Origin: Flavobacteriaceae bacterium
Lineage (GTDB): Bacteria > Bacteroidota > Bacteroidia > Flavobacteriales > Weeksellaceae
Direction: 5' to 3'
NCBI GenBank assembly: GCA_012522185.1
Contig: JAAYKY010000050.1
Location: forward strand, 1-33,992
DNA: 33,992 bases
In this document: positions 8,223 through 14,961 of the stretch, one piece after another
How the letters are laid out: each line of letters opens with the position of its first letter
Numbering within the stretch: position 1 is the first letter of the stretch
Program-made: the position numbers and the translations under genes
Notes under the pieces: generated by a model
The model's input: only the letters and a program-made list of their open reading frames with translations
Told to the model about the DNA's origin: nothing
The model's database searches: none

Positions 8223-8993
8223 ATGAAGAGAATTTTCTTGTTGTTGACGACCTCCACCATCTTGATGTCTTTTGTTTCAAGTGATTCAAATAATTTCAAA
8301 TCAGGAGAATATTTGCAATACCGGATTCACTATGGAATTCTAAATGCCGGATTTGCTACACTTGAAGTTAAAAACACAACTTATGAAGGAAAACCTCATT
8401 TTCACGTGGTGGGAAAAGGCTCCTCTTCAGGAGCAGTTCGAGCTTTTTATAAGGTAGATGACGTTTACGAAAGTTACATTGACCAAGCGACTAATAAACC
8501 TTCAAAATTCGTCAGAAACATCAGCGAAGGTGGCTATACACGCGATCAGATTTTCACATTTGATCATGATAAAAAAACAGTCACCATCAACGACAGGAAA
8601 GAGCAAAAGGTTACCTATAAAAACTTTGAAGGAAATATTCAGGATTTACTTTCGGCATTTTATTATTTAAGAAATTACGATACCGACAATCTAAAAACCG
8701 GTGATTTTATCAATTTGAATATTTTCATGACCGATGATACCTATCGTTTCCGTTTGAAAATTTTGGGAAGAGAAACGATGAATACGAGATTCGGAAAAAT
8801 TAAAACCATTAAAATTCGTCCTTATGTACAGTCCGGGCGGGTTTTTAAAGAGTCAGAAAGTGTGACGATGTGGGTTACGGACGATAAAAACCACATTCCG
8901 ATTCAAATCAGAGCTCAATTAACCGTAGGTGCTTTGAAAGCCGATTTACACGACTATCGGAACACAAAGTACACACTTCATTTTACGAAATAA
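8223..8993 (+). CDS. DUF3108 exported protein
   Basis: 256 residues from ATG 8223. The upstream TTG at 8205 lies inside a TAAATTTG box (8200-8207), so the ATG is preferred. It has a signal peptide (KRIFLLLTTSTILMSFVSS) and the DUF3108 pattern: FKSGEYLQYRIHYGILNAGF, KVDDVYESYID, FFYYLRN-like and IKIRPYVQSGRVF segments, ending with MWVTDDKNHIPIQI. DUF3108 proteins are lipocalin-like periplasmic beta-barrels of unknown function, often near Fe-S or cell-envelope genes in Bacteroidota. It is the last intact host gene before the phage region. Confidence 0.85.
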   Translation: MKRIFLLLTTSTILMSFVSSDSNNFKSGEYLQYRIHYGILNAGFATLEVKNTTYEGKPHFHVVGKGSSSGAVRAFYKVDDVYESYIDQATNKPSKFVRNISEGGYTRDQIFTFDHDKKTVTINDRKEQKVTYKNFEGNIQDLLSAFYYLRNYDTDNLKTGDFINLNIFMTDDTYRFRLKILGRETMNTRFGKIKTIKIRPYVQSGRVFKESESVTMWVTDDKNHIPIQIRAQLTVGALKADLHDYRNTKYTLHFTK

Positions 8994-9003
8994 TTTAATT
9001 AAC

Positions 9004-9026
9004 TAATAATCTGAATTCGATTATTA
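9004..9026. repeat. AT-rich hairpin after the DUF3108 gene
   Basis: TAATAATC / GATTATTA (8 bp) around a 7-nt loop, 10 bp past the stop. There is no T run, so a terminator role is doubtful. Confidence 0.35.
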
Positions 9027-9196
9027 AAATACAGTTAACTAATTAGATTTCAATGTTTCAAATTTCAGGGAAAACTTTTCTTTATACCTCAACCCCAATA
9101 AAACCCCAGTCCGGTTCGACTATTTCTAAAGTACAACCCATTTTCTGTACCACAATTAGGCTGATTTAATTTGAATTGTTCTTTCAAATTTATATA

Positions 9197-9269
9197 GGTA
9201 GTATCCCACTAATTTTGGAACATAACTGAGTCACACGATACAATCGTGTGTCAGCGGGAAAATGCTACC
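9197..9269. repeat. Nested palindrome, possible structured RNA or IS remnant
   Basis: Three nested pairings share one centre: GGTAGT with GCTACC (9197-9202/9264-9269), TCCC with GGGA (9204-9207/9256-9259) and a perfect CACACGAT / ATCGTGTG with a 3-nt loop (9232-9250). No coding frame covers it. The shape suggests a cruciform, a structured transcript, or a leftover transposon end. Function is unknown. Confidence 0.55.
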
Positions 9270-9284
9270 TCATTTCTTTTAAAA

Positions 9285-9437
9285 TCAAAAACCTTCATTA
9301 ACCATTTTAGTGTAGCTTAAATAGTTTCCGTTCTTGTCTTTCTGATATTCAGTGTAATATTCCTCAATCCCATTGCTGAAAAAGGATTCTTTTATTATAA
9401 TCGGCAAAACCAAAAGTATAAAAATCGCAAACGAGTT
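9285..9437 (-). pseudogene. C-terminal remnant of a host gene at the phage border
   Basis: An open frame without ATG runs on the minus strand from 9437 to a TGA at 9285-9287, 50 residues. Its last part reads like real protein: GIEEYYTEYQKDKNGNYLSY, then TKMVNEGF. The upstream part becomes hydrophobic and AT-rich (FAIFILLVLPIII), where the three phage-end-like repeats begin. The simplest reading is the 3' end of a host gene cut by phage insertion, with the rest lying beyond the other phage end. It could also be chance; there is no start codon in the visible frame. Confidence 0.45.
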
Positions 9438-9455
9438 TCACTATAAAATCGCAAA
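9396..9455 (+). repeat. Three spaced TATAA..TCGCAAA repeats at the phage end
   Basis: Units start at 9396 (TATAATCGGCAAAAC), 9417 (TATAAAAATCGCAAAC) and 9442 (TATAAAATCGCAAAAAG), spaced 21 and 25 bp. Direct repeats of about this length and spacing at a terminus are what MuA-type transposases bind in Mu-like phages. The first unit is less well conserved. TG dinucleotides at 9374 and 9377 could be the terminal bases. Confidence 0.45.
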
Positions 9456-9460
9456 AAGTT

Positions 9461-9486
9461 AAGCCACCTAATCGGTGGCTTTTTTG
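9461..9486. terminator. Bidirectional terminator ending the minus-strand late operon
   Basis: Perfect 8-bp stem AAGCCACC / GGTGGCTT with a 5-nt loop. It has T runs on both sides: seven T on the plus strand and CTTTTTG on the minus strand. It overlaps the last codons and TAG stop of the methylase gene. It insulates phage late transcription from the host side. Confidence 0.85.
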
Positions 9487-10289
9487 TGCAACATTATATC
9501 CGTATAGGATGAGTTATAATTCACACTTCCTCCAGTCGTGGTCATAGTCGATCCAAAAAAAGGATTCCCCGTATAAGTTCGCGTTTCTATCCACTCACAC
9601 AACTCCACTATTTGAGACTTGTTTGATGTGAAATAAAAGTAGCTGGAACCATCTAAAACCGTCAATACATCTAAATAATCACGAAGCTTCCAGTAGGAAC
9701 TACCATAAGTTTTTGTATCTGTGCTCAAATAAGGCGGATCAACCAAAAACACCACACCAGGAACGTCTTTAAATTGCTGATGAACGTCCTTATAATCTCC
9801 ACGAATACGCTCCACGCCCTTCAAATAACCTTCAGCAAAGTACGGTGATTGACGCACTACATTATAAAACGTTTCTTTGGATAACTGACTAAAATCGGTC
9901 ATATACTTTCCGGAAAACAGTATATTGCTTGACAAAGTCACATAATCGACATATTCATGCTTTGCTACTAATTTTAATATTTCATGCCTAACTTCATCCC
10001 TTACCTTTTTATCTTTCAACTCATCAGCCAATAGCAAACGCACCTCGGTTATTAAGTCATTTGTAGTATTGATATTATCGAGACGTTCCTGAAAATTATC
10101 AAAGTCATTCCAAACAACTCGTGCAGACGGATAGAACTGTTTGACAGTATGACTCAGCAAGCCAGAACCGCCAAACAAATCAACAAATACAGCATCTTCA
10201 GGATAATCCTTCAATGCCTCGATAAACTTCTTTAAAAATCGCCGTTTTTGACCCTGAAACGGCAAAGGTGATTGATTGTAATTTTTCAT
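9468..10289 (-). CDS. D12-class DNA adenine N6-methyltransferase
   Basis: 273 residues with the Dam/D12 motif order: SAM-site PFQGQKR (10-16), motif I FVDLFGGSG (35-43), and catalytic DPPY (184-187) within VVFLVDPPYLSTDT. The motif order and compact length fit a phage orphan methylase that modifies phage DNA against host restriction. It is the last gene of the minus-strand arm, ending inside a terminator. It is divergent from a small plus-strand gene. No restriction enzyme is nearby. The recognition site cannot be read from sequence alone. Confidence 0.9.
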   Translation of the reverse strand: MKNYNQSPLPFQGQKRRFLKKFIEALKDYPEDAVFVDLFGGSGLLSHTVKQFYPSARVVWNDFDNFQERLDNINTTNDLITEVRLLLADELKDKKVRDEVRHEILKLVAKHEYVDYVTLSSNILFSGKYMTDFSQLSKETFYNVVRQSPYFAEGYLKGVERIRGDYKDVHQQFKDVPGVVFLVDPPYLSTDTKTYGSSYWKLRDYLDVLTVLDGSSYFYFTSNKSQIVELCEWIETRTYTGNPFFGSTMTTTGGSVNYNSSYTDIMLHKKATD

Positions 10290-10301
10290 TTTATATATTT
10301 G
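10272..10301 (+). promoter_or_regulatory. Own promoter of the small plus-strand gene
   Basis: TTG at 10272-10274, a 19-bp spacer and TATATTTG at 10294-10301, a good match to the Bacteroidota housekeeping promoter. It lies over the start of the methylase gene and drives the opposite strand. Confidence 0.6.
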
Positions 10302-10315
10302 ATTAAACTTAATTT

Positions 10316-10630
10316 ATGAAATACTTTATTTTAGAATTCTTTAAAGGCTCTTTTTGGATTGGTGAAAAACTAAATGAGTATAATTCTATAATTCATGACT
10401 TTGAAAAACCCCCTTTTAAATCCGTGGAAGAAGCATTGAATTATGTAGTGGAAAATTACGAACATCCAAACCCCGAAAAGTCTCAATCTTTAAGAGCAAA
10501 CACAACAATTTTTTATAAGAAGACCGATAATCCCATTGAGAAATTAGAAGTCTTGCAGAAAATTGATGCCTATTTTAAGGATTTAAACAAAGAACATATA
10601 ACTCCTGATTTTGATGTATTTGGTGATTAA
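10316..10630 (+). CDS. Small unknown protein, candidate phage moron
   Basis: 104 residues, acidic, no signal peptide or membrane segment. It starts MKYFILEFFKGSFWIG and ends DFDVFGD. The family is not recognised. It is the only plus-strand gene within the minus-strand late arm, has its own host-type promoter, and ends one base before the stop of the convergent TS-like gene. A gene with its own promoter and opposite direction in a late cluster is typical of morons expressed in the lysogen, for example exclusion or defence factors. That role is inference. Confidence 0.7.
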   Translation: MKYFILEFFKGSFWIGEKLNEYNSIIHDFEKPPFKSVEEALNYVVENYEHPNPEKSQSLRANTTIFYKKTDNPIEKLEVLQKIDAYFKDLNKEHITPDFDVFGD

Positions 10631-10631
10631 A

Positions 10632-11267
10632 TCAAACATTTAAATTAAACTTAATTTTATTCCCATTGAGCAACTTTTGGGTTGCGCCTATATTATTCTC
10701 ATAAATGTGCACATTGCCCAAAAACAGCGTAATTGAGCGCAATGGCACATCTATCTGCCTGCTCATTAGGTACAAGTGGTAAATATCCGCCGGAAGCCCC
10801 AAATTCGCATCACTGGAACGCTGATATGCCGACACCAAAAGCTTTCCCTTATCGATTTGAAATTGAACAAGAGACAGGCAAGGTTGCTGATTGCTTTCCG
10901 CTCCCGTTTCGCCCAAGAAAAGCACGTAATTCTTACTATTTCGTTTCTCACGATTAATCTGCTCGATCAAACGCGGTAAGCGTTCAAAATAAGTCGGATA
11001 ACTATTCACCAAGATCGGACCGCAATAGTCCCACCAGTCAATTCCTGCCTCTCTGTACGCTTCTGTTAATCGTTCCCCGCGTTGGAATAACTCCAGTTCT
11101 GCCTTTAGTTTGTTTCTGGCTATTCCGTGGCATTCAAAAATATCCAACAAATCGCCTGGCTTCATACGTAAAACCTGATCTGTTAGATAGGTTATATTTC
11201 CCTTCTTGTTTTTCTGAACCTTTCCTTTGTCCAGAATTTTCGTTAAAATTTGATTGTATTTGTTCAT
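10632..11267 (-). CDS. Thymidylate-synthase-fold enzyme, predicted dCMP (hydroxy)methylase
   Basis: 211 residues from ATG 11267; an upstream GTG at 11294 would add nine residues. The thymidylate synthase landmarks are present in order (numbered from the GTG): a GIDWWDYCGP segment like the TS GVxIWDxW, catalytic Cys139 in QQPCLSLVQF, phosphate-binding QRSSD (158-162), LGLPADI (165-171) and LGNVHIYEN (192-200). The usual His after the catalytic Cys is Leu. In TS the LGLPFNI Asn recognises dUMP; here the place holds Asp (D170), as in dCMP hydroxymethylases such as T4 gp42. Substrate dCMP is therefore predicted, giving 5-hydroxymethyl- or 5-methyl-dCMP for modified phage DNA. It lies next to the adenine methylase. 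It is shorter than TS (about 264), so an altered or lost activity is possible. Confidence 0.8.
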   Translation of the reverse strand: MNKYNQILTKILDKGKVQKNKKGNITYLTDQVLRMKPGDLLDIFECHGIARNKLKAELELFQRGERLTEAYREAGIDWWDYCGPILVNSYPTYFERLPRLIEQINREKRNSKNYVLFLGETGAESNQQPCLSLVQFQIDKGKLLVSAYQRSSDANLGLPADIYHLYLMSRQIDVPLRSITLFLGNVHIYENNIGATQKLLNGNKIKFNLNV

Positions 11268-11284
11268 TATTGTAAATTTGAAAT

Positions 11285-11380
11285 CTCTTATCACATTAGA
11301 TTAAATAATCAAGCCGATAGCTGGAAGATTTTACGTCCTCCGGTGAGCTATCGGCTTTAATCGTTAAAATGTGGTAAGAG
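11285..11380. repeat. Large interrupted palindrome between lysis and TS-like genes
   Basis: The outer stem CTCTTATCACATT (11285-11297) pairs with AATGTGGTAAGAG (11368-11380) at 12 of 13 positions plus a G-U. The middle GATTAA pairs with TTAATC. The inner AAGCCGATAGCT (11311-11322) pairs perfectly with AGCTATCGGCTT (11346-11357). The apical loop holds TCCTCCGGT, complementary to ACCGGAGGA at 11392-11400. No long T run follows either stem, so it is not a plain terminator. Confidence 0.75.
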
Positions 11381-11393
11381 ACTTTTAATGAAC

Positions 11394-11414
11394 CGGAGGA
11401 TTTTTTAACCTCCG
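11394..11414. promoter_or_regulatory. Second hairpin competing with the large palindrome
   Basis: CGGAGG (11394-11399) pairs with CCTCCG (11409-11414) over a T-rich loop. The same CGGAGG can instead pair with the loop of the palindrome at 11336-11344, so the two structures exclude each other. Confidence 0.5.
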
Positions 11415-11437
11415 TTTAAGTGGCGTTTAAAACCCTT

Positions 11438-12022
11438 TTAAATCTTTAAAAAAGGCCGAACGGTTTTACTTATTTTTCGCATCCGCCATTCGACCCAAAC
11501 AATAAAAATGAGGAGCATTAATACTATGCCACCAAGGATATATACACCGGCTTGAAAACCGGTCAATTCTTTTTGAACTTTCTTTTCCTTTTCAAGATTT
11601 TCTATTCGTGCTTCGTAATCAATGAATTTAGAGTTCATCTGAGCGATCAGAGCTGTGTATTCGGCTTTCCAATCTGCTTTAGTTTCTGAATTTTCCTGAT
11701 TAATTATTCCGGAAGCAGTTGCGGTTCCAATGCCTTCAGCACCTGCTTCAAAACCTGATTCGGTTTGTTTCATATACAGCCGTAAACCGTCACTGACTTG
11801 CTGGCCATTGAACGCCATTTCCCAATCACCAAAAAACTGCCGGAAATCATAAGCGGTTAAACTTGAGCTTTGCGCCGCTGCTTGAACGTCCGATTTGCTC
11901 GTTTCTTCCGATTGCAACTGTTCAGTTACGGCCGTTTTTTTCTTCGAAATATCGACCGCCTTTTTTTTTGTCACACAGCCACAAAGGACGAACGCCAGCA
12001 ATAAAACTACTTTCCAATCCAT
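11438..12022 (-). CDS. Candidate unimolecular spanin (lysis lipoprotein with C-terminal TM)
   Basis: 194 residues. The N-terminus is a lipoprotein signal, with hydrophobic VVLLLAFVLCGC and Cys16 as lipidated residue. The middle is polar and partly coiled-coil (about 125-150, IENLEKEKKVQKEL). Residues 155-178 (GVYILGGIVLMLLIFIVWVEW) are a strong transmembrane helix, followed by a basic tail. An outer-membrane lipid anchor plus an inner-membrane C-terminal helix in one chain is the design of u-spanins such as T1 gp11, which fuse the two membranes at lysis. It overlaps the muramidase gene by 16 bp. The spanin role is inferred from topology and position. Confidence 0.7.
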   Translation of the reverse strand: MDWKVVLLLAFVLCGCVTKKKAVDISKKKTAVTEQLQSEETSKSDVQAAAQSSSLTAYDFRQFFGDWEMAFNGQQVSDGLRLYMKQTESGFEAGAEGIGTATASGIINQENSETKADWKAEYTALIAQMNSKFIDYEARIENLEKEKKVQKELTGFQAGVYILGGIVLMLLIFIVWVEWRMRKISKTVRPFLKI

Positions 12023-12576
12023 TTCTTTGCTTCTTTTTCTAATGAGATATTATACGGTTCACGCTTCAATCGGCGCGCCAATGCCACATATCCGGCACCG
12101 TTGTACTTCACAGCGATCATGTGCCAATTACGAGTTCTGACGGCGCTCAAAAGCGTTGCATCCGTCAAAATGAAACGAACCAAAGCACACAATTGCTGAT
12201 ATTCGCCACGCTTGAAATCATCCCACATAGCGCCAACGTTGGCGTAACCAAGGCGTTTCCAATGAAAGCCCATAATCTGAGGTAATCCAATTGATGTACT
12301 TTCCATTGCCGCGTTGGGATTGATTGCAAAAGCATCATTGAACGCCGGCCATTCCCGGGATTGAATGTCCACTTTGTTTTGTGACCAAACACCTGAGCGT
12401 GCTTTAGGTGCTAATTTTTTAAACCAGGAAGGTTCAAATTGGATTAGCAATTTTCCGGTTCTTTTATCAAACCCATAGCCCGGGGTTTCGACTTTCACAA
12501 TAGCCATGAGCACATCAAAGGGTAGTTTATTTACCCTCGACAGTTCACGAATGTGATTTATATTTTCTGTTTTCAT
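12007..12576 (-). CDS. N-acetylmuramidase endolysin
   Basis: 189 residues matching the N-acetylmuramidase (DUF3380) family over its whole length. It has a likely catalytic Glu30 in AIVKVETPGYGF, then LIQFEPSWF (44-52), STSIGLPQIMGFHWK, and NGAGYVALARRL near the end. These enzymes cut the MurNAc-GlcNAc bond in peptidoglycan. There is no signal peptide, so it needs a holin to cross the inner membrane. Overlaps with the membrane protein upstream and the spanin candidate downstream show a coupled lysis cassette. Confidence 0.9.
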   Translation of the reverse strand: MKTENINHIRELSRVNKLPFDVLMAIVKVETPGYGFDKRTGKLLIQFEPSWFKKLAPKARSGVWSQNKVDIQSREWPAFNDAFAINPNAAMESTSIGLPQIMGFHWKRLGYANVGAMWDDFKRGEYQQLCALVRFILTDATLLSAVRTRNWHMIAVKYNGAGYVALARRLKREPYNISLEKEAKKWIGK

Positions 12577-12931
12577 CGAAATAATAAATAGATTTTATGG
12601 AATGATTTTCATCAAAGAAGTCCAAAATTTTGTCAAGTGTTTTACCGTTTTTATTGAGTGTTCCGGCCACTTTGTTTTTACCAATTACACTTGAAATAGT
12701 TTCGCGGAAATCTCCGAACTTGTAGCCATCATCTGTTATGAGTAACACGTTGAATAGGCTACGAAATTCATAGTTTCCGAATCGGTCAATGTTTACAGCA
12801 AGGTTGCGCCAATAACCGGTAATTCTTGACCACTTGAAACGCTTTTTAAATAGTGTCACATAAACAAAGCTGATAGGTTCCAGGACAACGAAAAGCAAAA
12901 CGGCCAGCATAACAAGAATAAGATTTGTCAT
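12545..12931 (-). CDS. Membrane protein, holin candidate
   Basis: 128 residues from ATG 12931, chosen because GGAGAA lies just before it; longer starts run into the upstream gene. Residues 3-30 are strongly hydrophobic (NLILVMLAVLLFVVLEPISF, then VYVTLF), giving one or two membrane spans. A soluble part of about 95 residues follows, rich in Lys, Asp and Phe. It overlaps the muramidase start by 32 bp, which puts it where a holin is expected. The long soluble tail is unusual for a holin, so the call is tentative. Confidence 0.65.
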   Translation of the reverse strand: MTNLILVMLAVLLFVVLEPISFVYVTLFKKRFKWSRITGYWRNLAVNIDRFGNYEFRSLFNVLLITDDGYKFGDFRETISSVIGKNKVAGTLNKNGKTLDKILDFFDENHSIKSIYYFDENRKYKSHS

Positions 12932-12941
12932 TTCTCCAATT

Positions 12942-13349
12942 CTAAAAATTAAATGCGCCCTTTTCATCATCATTCAAAACATTGATCGACAACAAAGTCA
13001 ATAAAGGCACTTGATTAGCAAGTATCAAACTATGGAAGTAATCAAATGCCGGCATCGTTAGGAATTCCGAAACATCAGGGTTTTCTTCCGGATCATATTC
13101 CGGATTGGGAATGGGTTCATTATTCTGATCCCTTACCACGACTTGATAATGATTTCCAACAATCCAATTTTGAATTCTTGTCTTAAAATTAGAACTTACA
13201 TCTTGACCGTCTTTTTCATACTCCAACCGGGCATCAATGACGATTTGAGCCACGTCTGCGTTTTCTGCAATTCTGTCAATTACTACGAATCGTTCCACGT
13301 CTTCAAATAGTGGATGATTACTTATTTTTTGTCTTAAAATTTCTGCCAT
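12942..13349 (-). CDS. Unknown phage protein between fibre and lysis genes
   Basis: 135 residues, soluble, acidic, not recognised. It starts MAEILRQKISNHPLFEDVER and contains a proline/acid-rich stretch NPEYDPEENPDVSEF. It sits 2 bp after the tail fibre gene and ends 10 bp before the holin candidate start. Position suggests a fibre chaperone or accessory tail protein. No motif supports a specific role. Confidence 0.7.
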   Translation of the reverse strand: MAEILRQKISNHPLFEDVERFVVIDRIAENADVAQIVIDARLEYEKDGQDVSSNFKTRIQNWIVGNHYQVVVRDQNNEPIPNPEYDPEENPDVSEFLTMPAFDYFHSLILANQVPLLTLLSINVLNDDEKGAFNF

Positions 13350-13351
13350 GA

Positions 13352-14959
13352 TTAAAATGTATAAGCTTTGATTATTTGTGCTGAAAATGTTTCCTTTTGA
13401 CTTCTATTTGGTACTTGTAGAAATATGGAATAACCCGAATTATTTGAGATGGTTTCCGACCAAGTTTGTGTACCTGAAATTACCGTTAAAAGATTTCCTT
13501 GTTTAATAAATATCACAGACCCCGAAAGCGGATTGGGAACATAAACCGTACTCGTTCCGAGTAGCTTTTTACCTATTCCGCCACCTGAATAACTTGTATT
13601 GGTAGCCAAATAATTCAGCTGTGAATAAGCCAACTGATTTACAGTTGAAGAGTAACCAACGCCTATCCTTGAATGGTAGTTGGATGTTGGCGATATAGCA
13701 GCAAACGAATTGTCAATTAACAATTCTAAATACCAATCTTCGCCCATCGCAAACAATTCGCTTGATTTAGCGGAAAAAATGGGAGTTGATGTAACGGAGC
13801 CTTGAATTTCATTTTCAAAAACGACCGTATCGGGAGTTCCATAACTTAAAGTATTTGGATAGCTTGTAAGTATATCAAATACGTTTGTCTTTAAATCAAT
13901 GTTGGTAATTTTACTTACAATCTGAAAATTCAATGAGGTCACATAGGCGGAAACCCCTGATGTGAGTCTTAATTTATAGGTGCCTACTCCAAGCGAGTAA
14001 AAGTTGTAGAAAAAAACAAGCTCAGTCCCGGAAGCATAGGTTTGAATTTGAGATACCGGAACTTCCGCCAATACTGCTTGAGTGGTGGCGTTTAAAATTT
14101 CAATTTTTCTATTGGTAGGATGCAGGTTTAAATTTGCACCCCGCAAAACAAGGTAAATGTTATTGTTTTCAAGTTCAAAGATGGGAGGCGAAATCAAATT
14201 GACCGCCATCGTTCCGGTTGAGAAACCGCCGTTAAGTATTTGAGTGAACTCTTGCTTTTGCGCAGAAGTCCAATTTTCAGCCTGCAACTTGAAAGCCGGA
14301 TAACCTATTTTAGCAACTTGTCCAGTTGCGTTTTTACCCATAAAATCGGTAAAAGTCGCATCGGTTGATTTATTGGGTAATTCAGCTATTGAAAAGGGAA
14401 ATCCGTTAGTATCTAATACTCGAGGTTCTAAAATTTCCAGATCAGTATTTCCAATGTTTTTTCCTAAATCATTAGCCGGAAGCTTTGCCACATCACCCTC
14501 TTCATCCATGCCTATGACATATTGATAATCTTCAGAAGATCCTTCATTTTCCGGCTTTGACATTTTATTTCCAATTGCCTCATCTTGCGACTCAAACTTC
14601 GTGGCCACCGTTTCATTGAAATCAGCTTGGTTGTTTTCGGCTGTCAATCCCAAATATTCGTGATCTTCTGTGAGCCCCACCTCATCATCATTCACTTCTG
14701 CTGAAAGATTCAGCGCCGACTGCCACGCCGCAACGTTTTCCTCAGTCAAATTAGATGCATTTATGTCTGCATACCCATCATGACCGTGGTCAGTGTCTGA
14801 CTTATTTCCCAAAGCTTCGTCCAGTCCACCAATAGAACTAATAGGAATTTCGTCCTCTTTATGCCAATACGAGTCCATCCAATGCCAAAAGTGTTCCTGT
14901 GCTGGTTTCAGCCCGTTTTTAAACCAGTTTTTAATTTGATTTATAGATGTTACTGCCAT
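13352..14959 (-). CDS. Tail fibre / receptor-binding protein
   Basis: 535 residues. The N-terminus (INQIKNWFKNGLKPAQEHFW, then HWMDSYWHKEDEIPISSIGGL) is the pattern I associate with virion-attachment ends of tail fibres in Bacteroidota phages. A repetitive linker follows. The remaining 350 residues are beta-rich and end in a compact aromatic domain (YSIFLQVPN to KAYTF), likely the receptor-binding tip. It lies directly after the collar-domain fibre gene with a 2-bp gap. The host surface target is unknown. Confidence 0.78.
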   Translation of the reverse strand: MAVTSINQIKNWFKNGLKPAQEHFWHWMDSYWHKEDEIPISSIGGLDEALGNKSDTDHGHDGYADINASNLTEENVAAWQSALNLSAEVNDDEVGLTEDHEYLGLTAENNQADFNETVATKFESQDEAIGNKMSKPENEGSSEDYQYVIGMDEEGDVAKLPANDLGKNIGNTDLEILEPRVLDTNGFPFSIAELPNKSTDATFTDFMGKNATGQVAKIGYPAFKLQAENWTSAQKQEFTQILNGGFSTGTMAVNLISPPIFELENNNIYLVLRGANLNLHPTNRKIEILNATTQAVLAEVPVSQIQTYASGTELVFFYNFYSLGVGTYKLRLTSGVSAYVTSLNFQIVSKITNIDLKTNVFDILTSYPNTLSYGTPDTVVFENEIQGSVTSTPIFSAKSSELFAMGEDWYLELLIDNSFAAISPTSNYHSRIGVGYSSTVNQLAYSQLNYLATNTSYSGGGIGKKLLGTSTVYVPNPLSGSVIFIKQGNLLTVISGTQTWSETISNNSGYSIFLQVPNRSQKETFSAQIIKAYTF

Positions 14960-14961
14960 TT

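Noticed and set aside
9004-9026. Terminator of the DUF3108 gene
   Set aside because: The hairpin is AT-only and followed by A rather than T on the coding strand.
11268-11294. GTG start for the TS-like protein
   Set aside because: It lies inside the large palindrome, and the ATG at 11267 keeps all recognisable motifs; kept only as an alternative.
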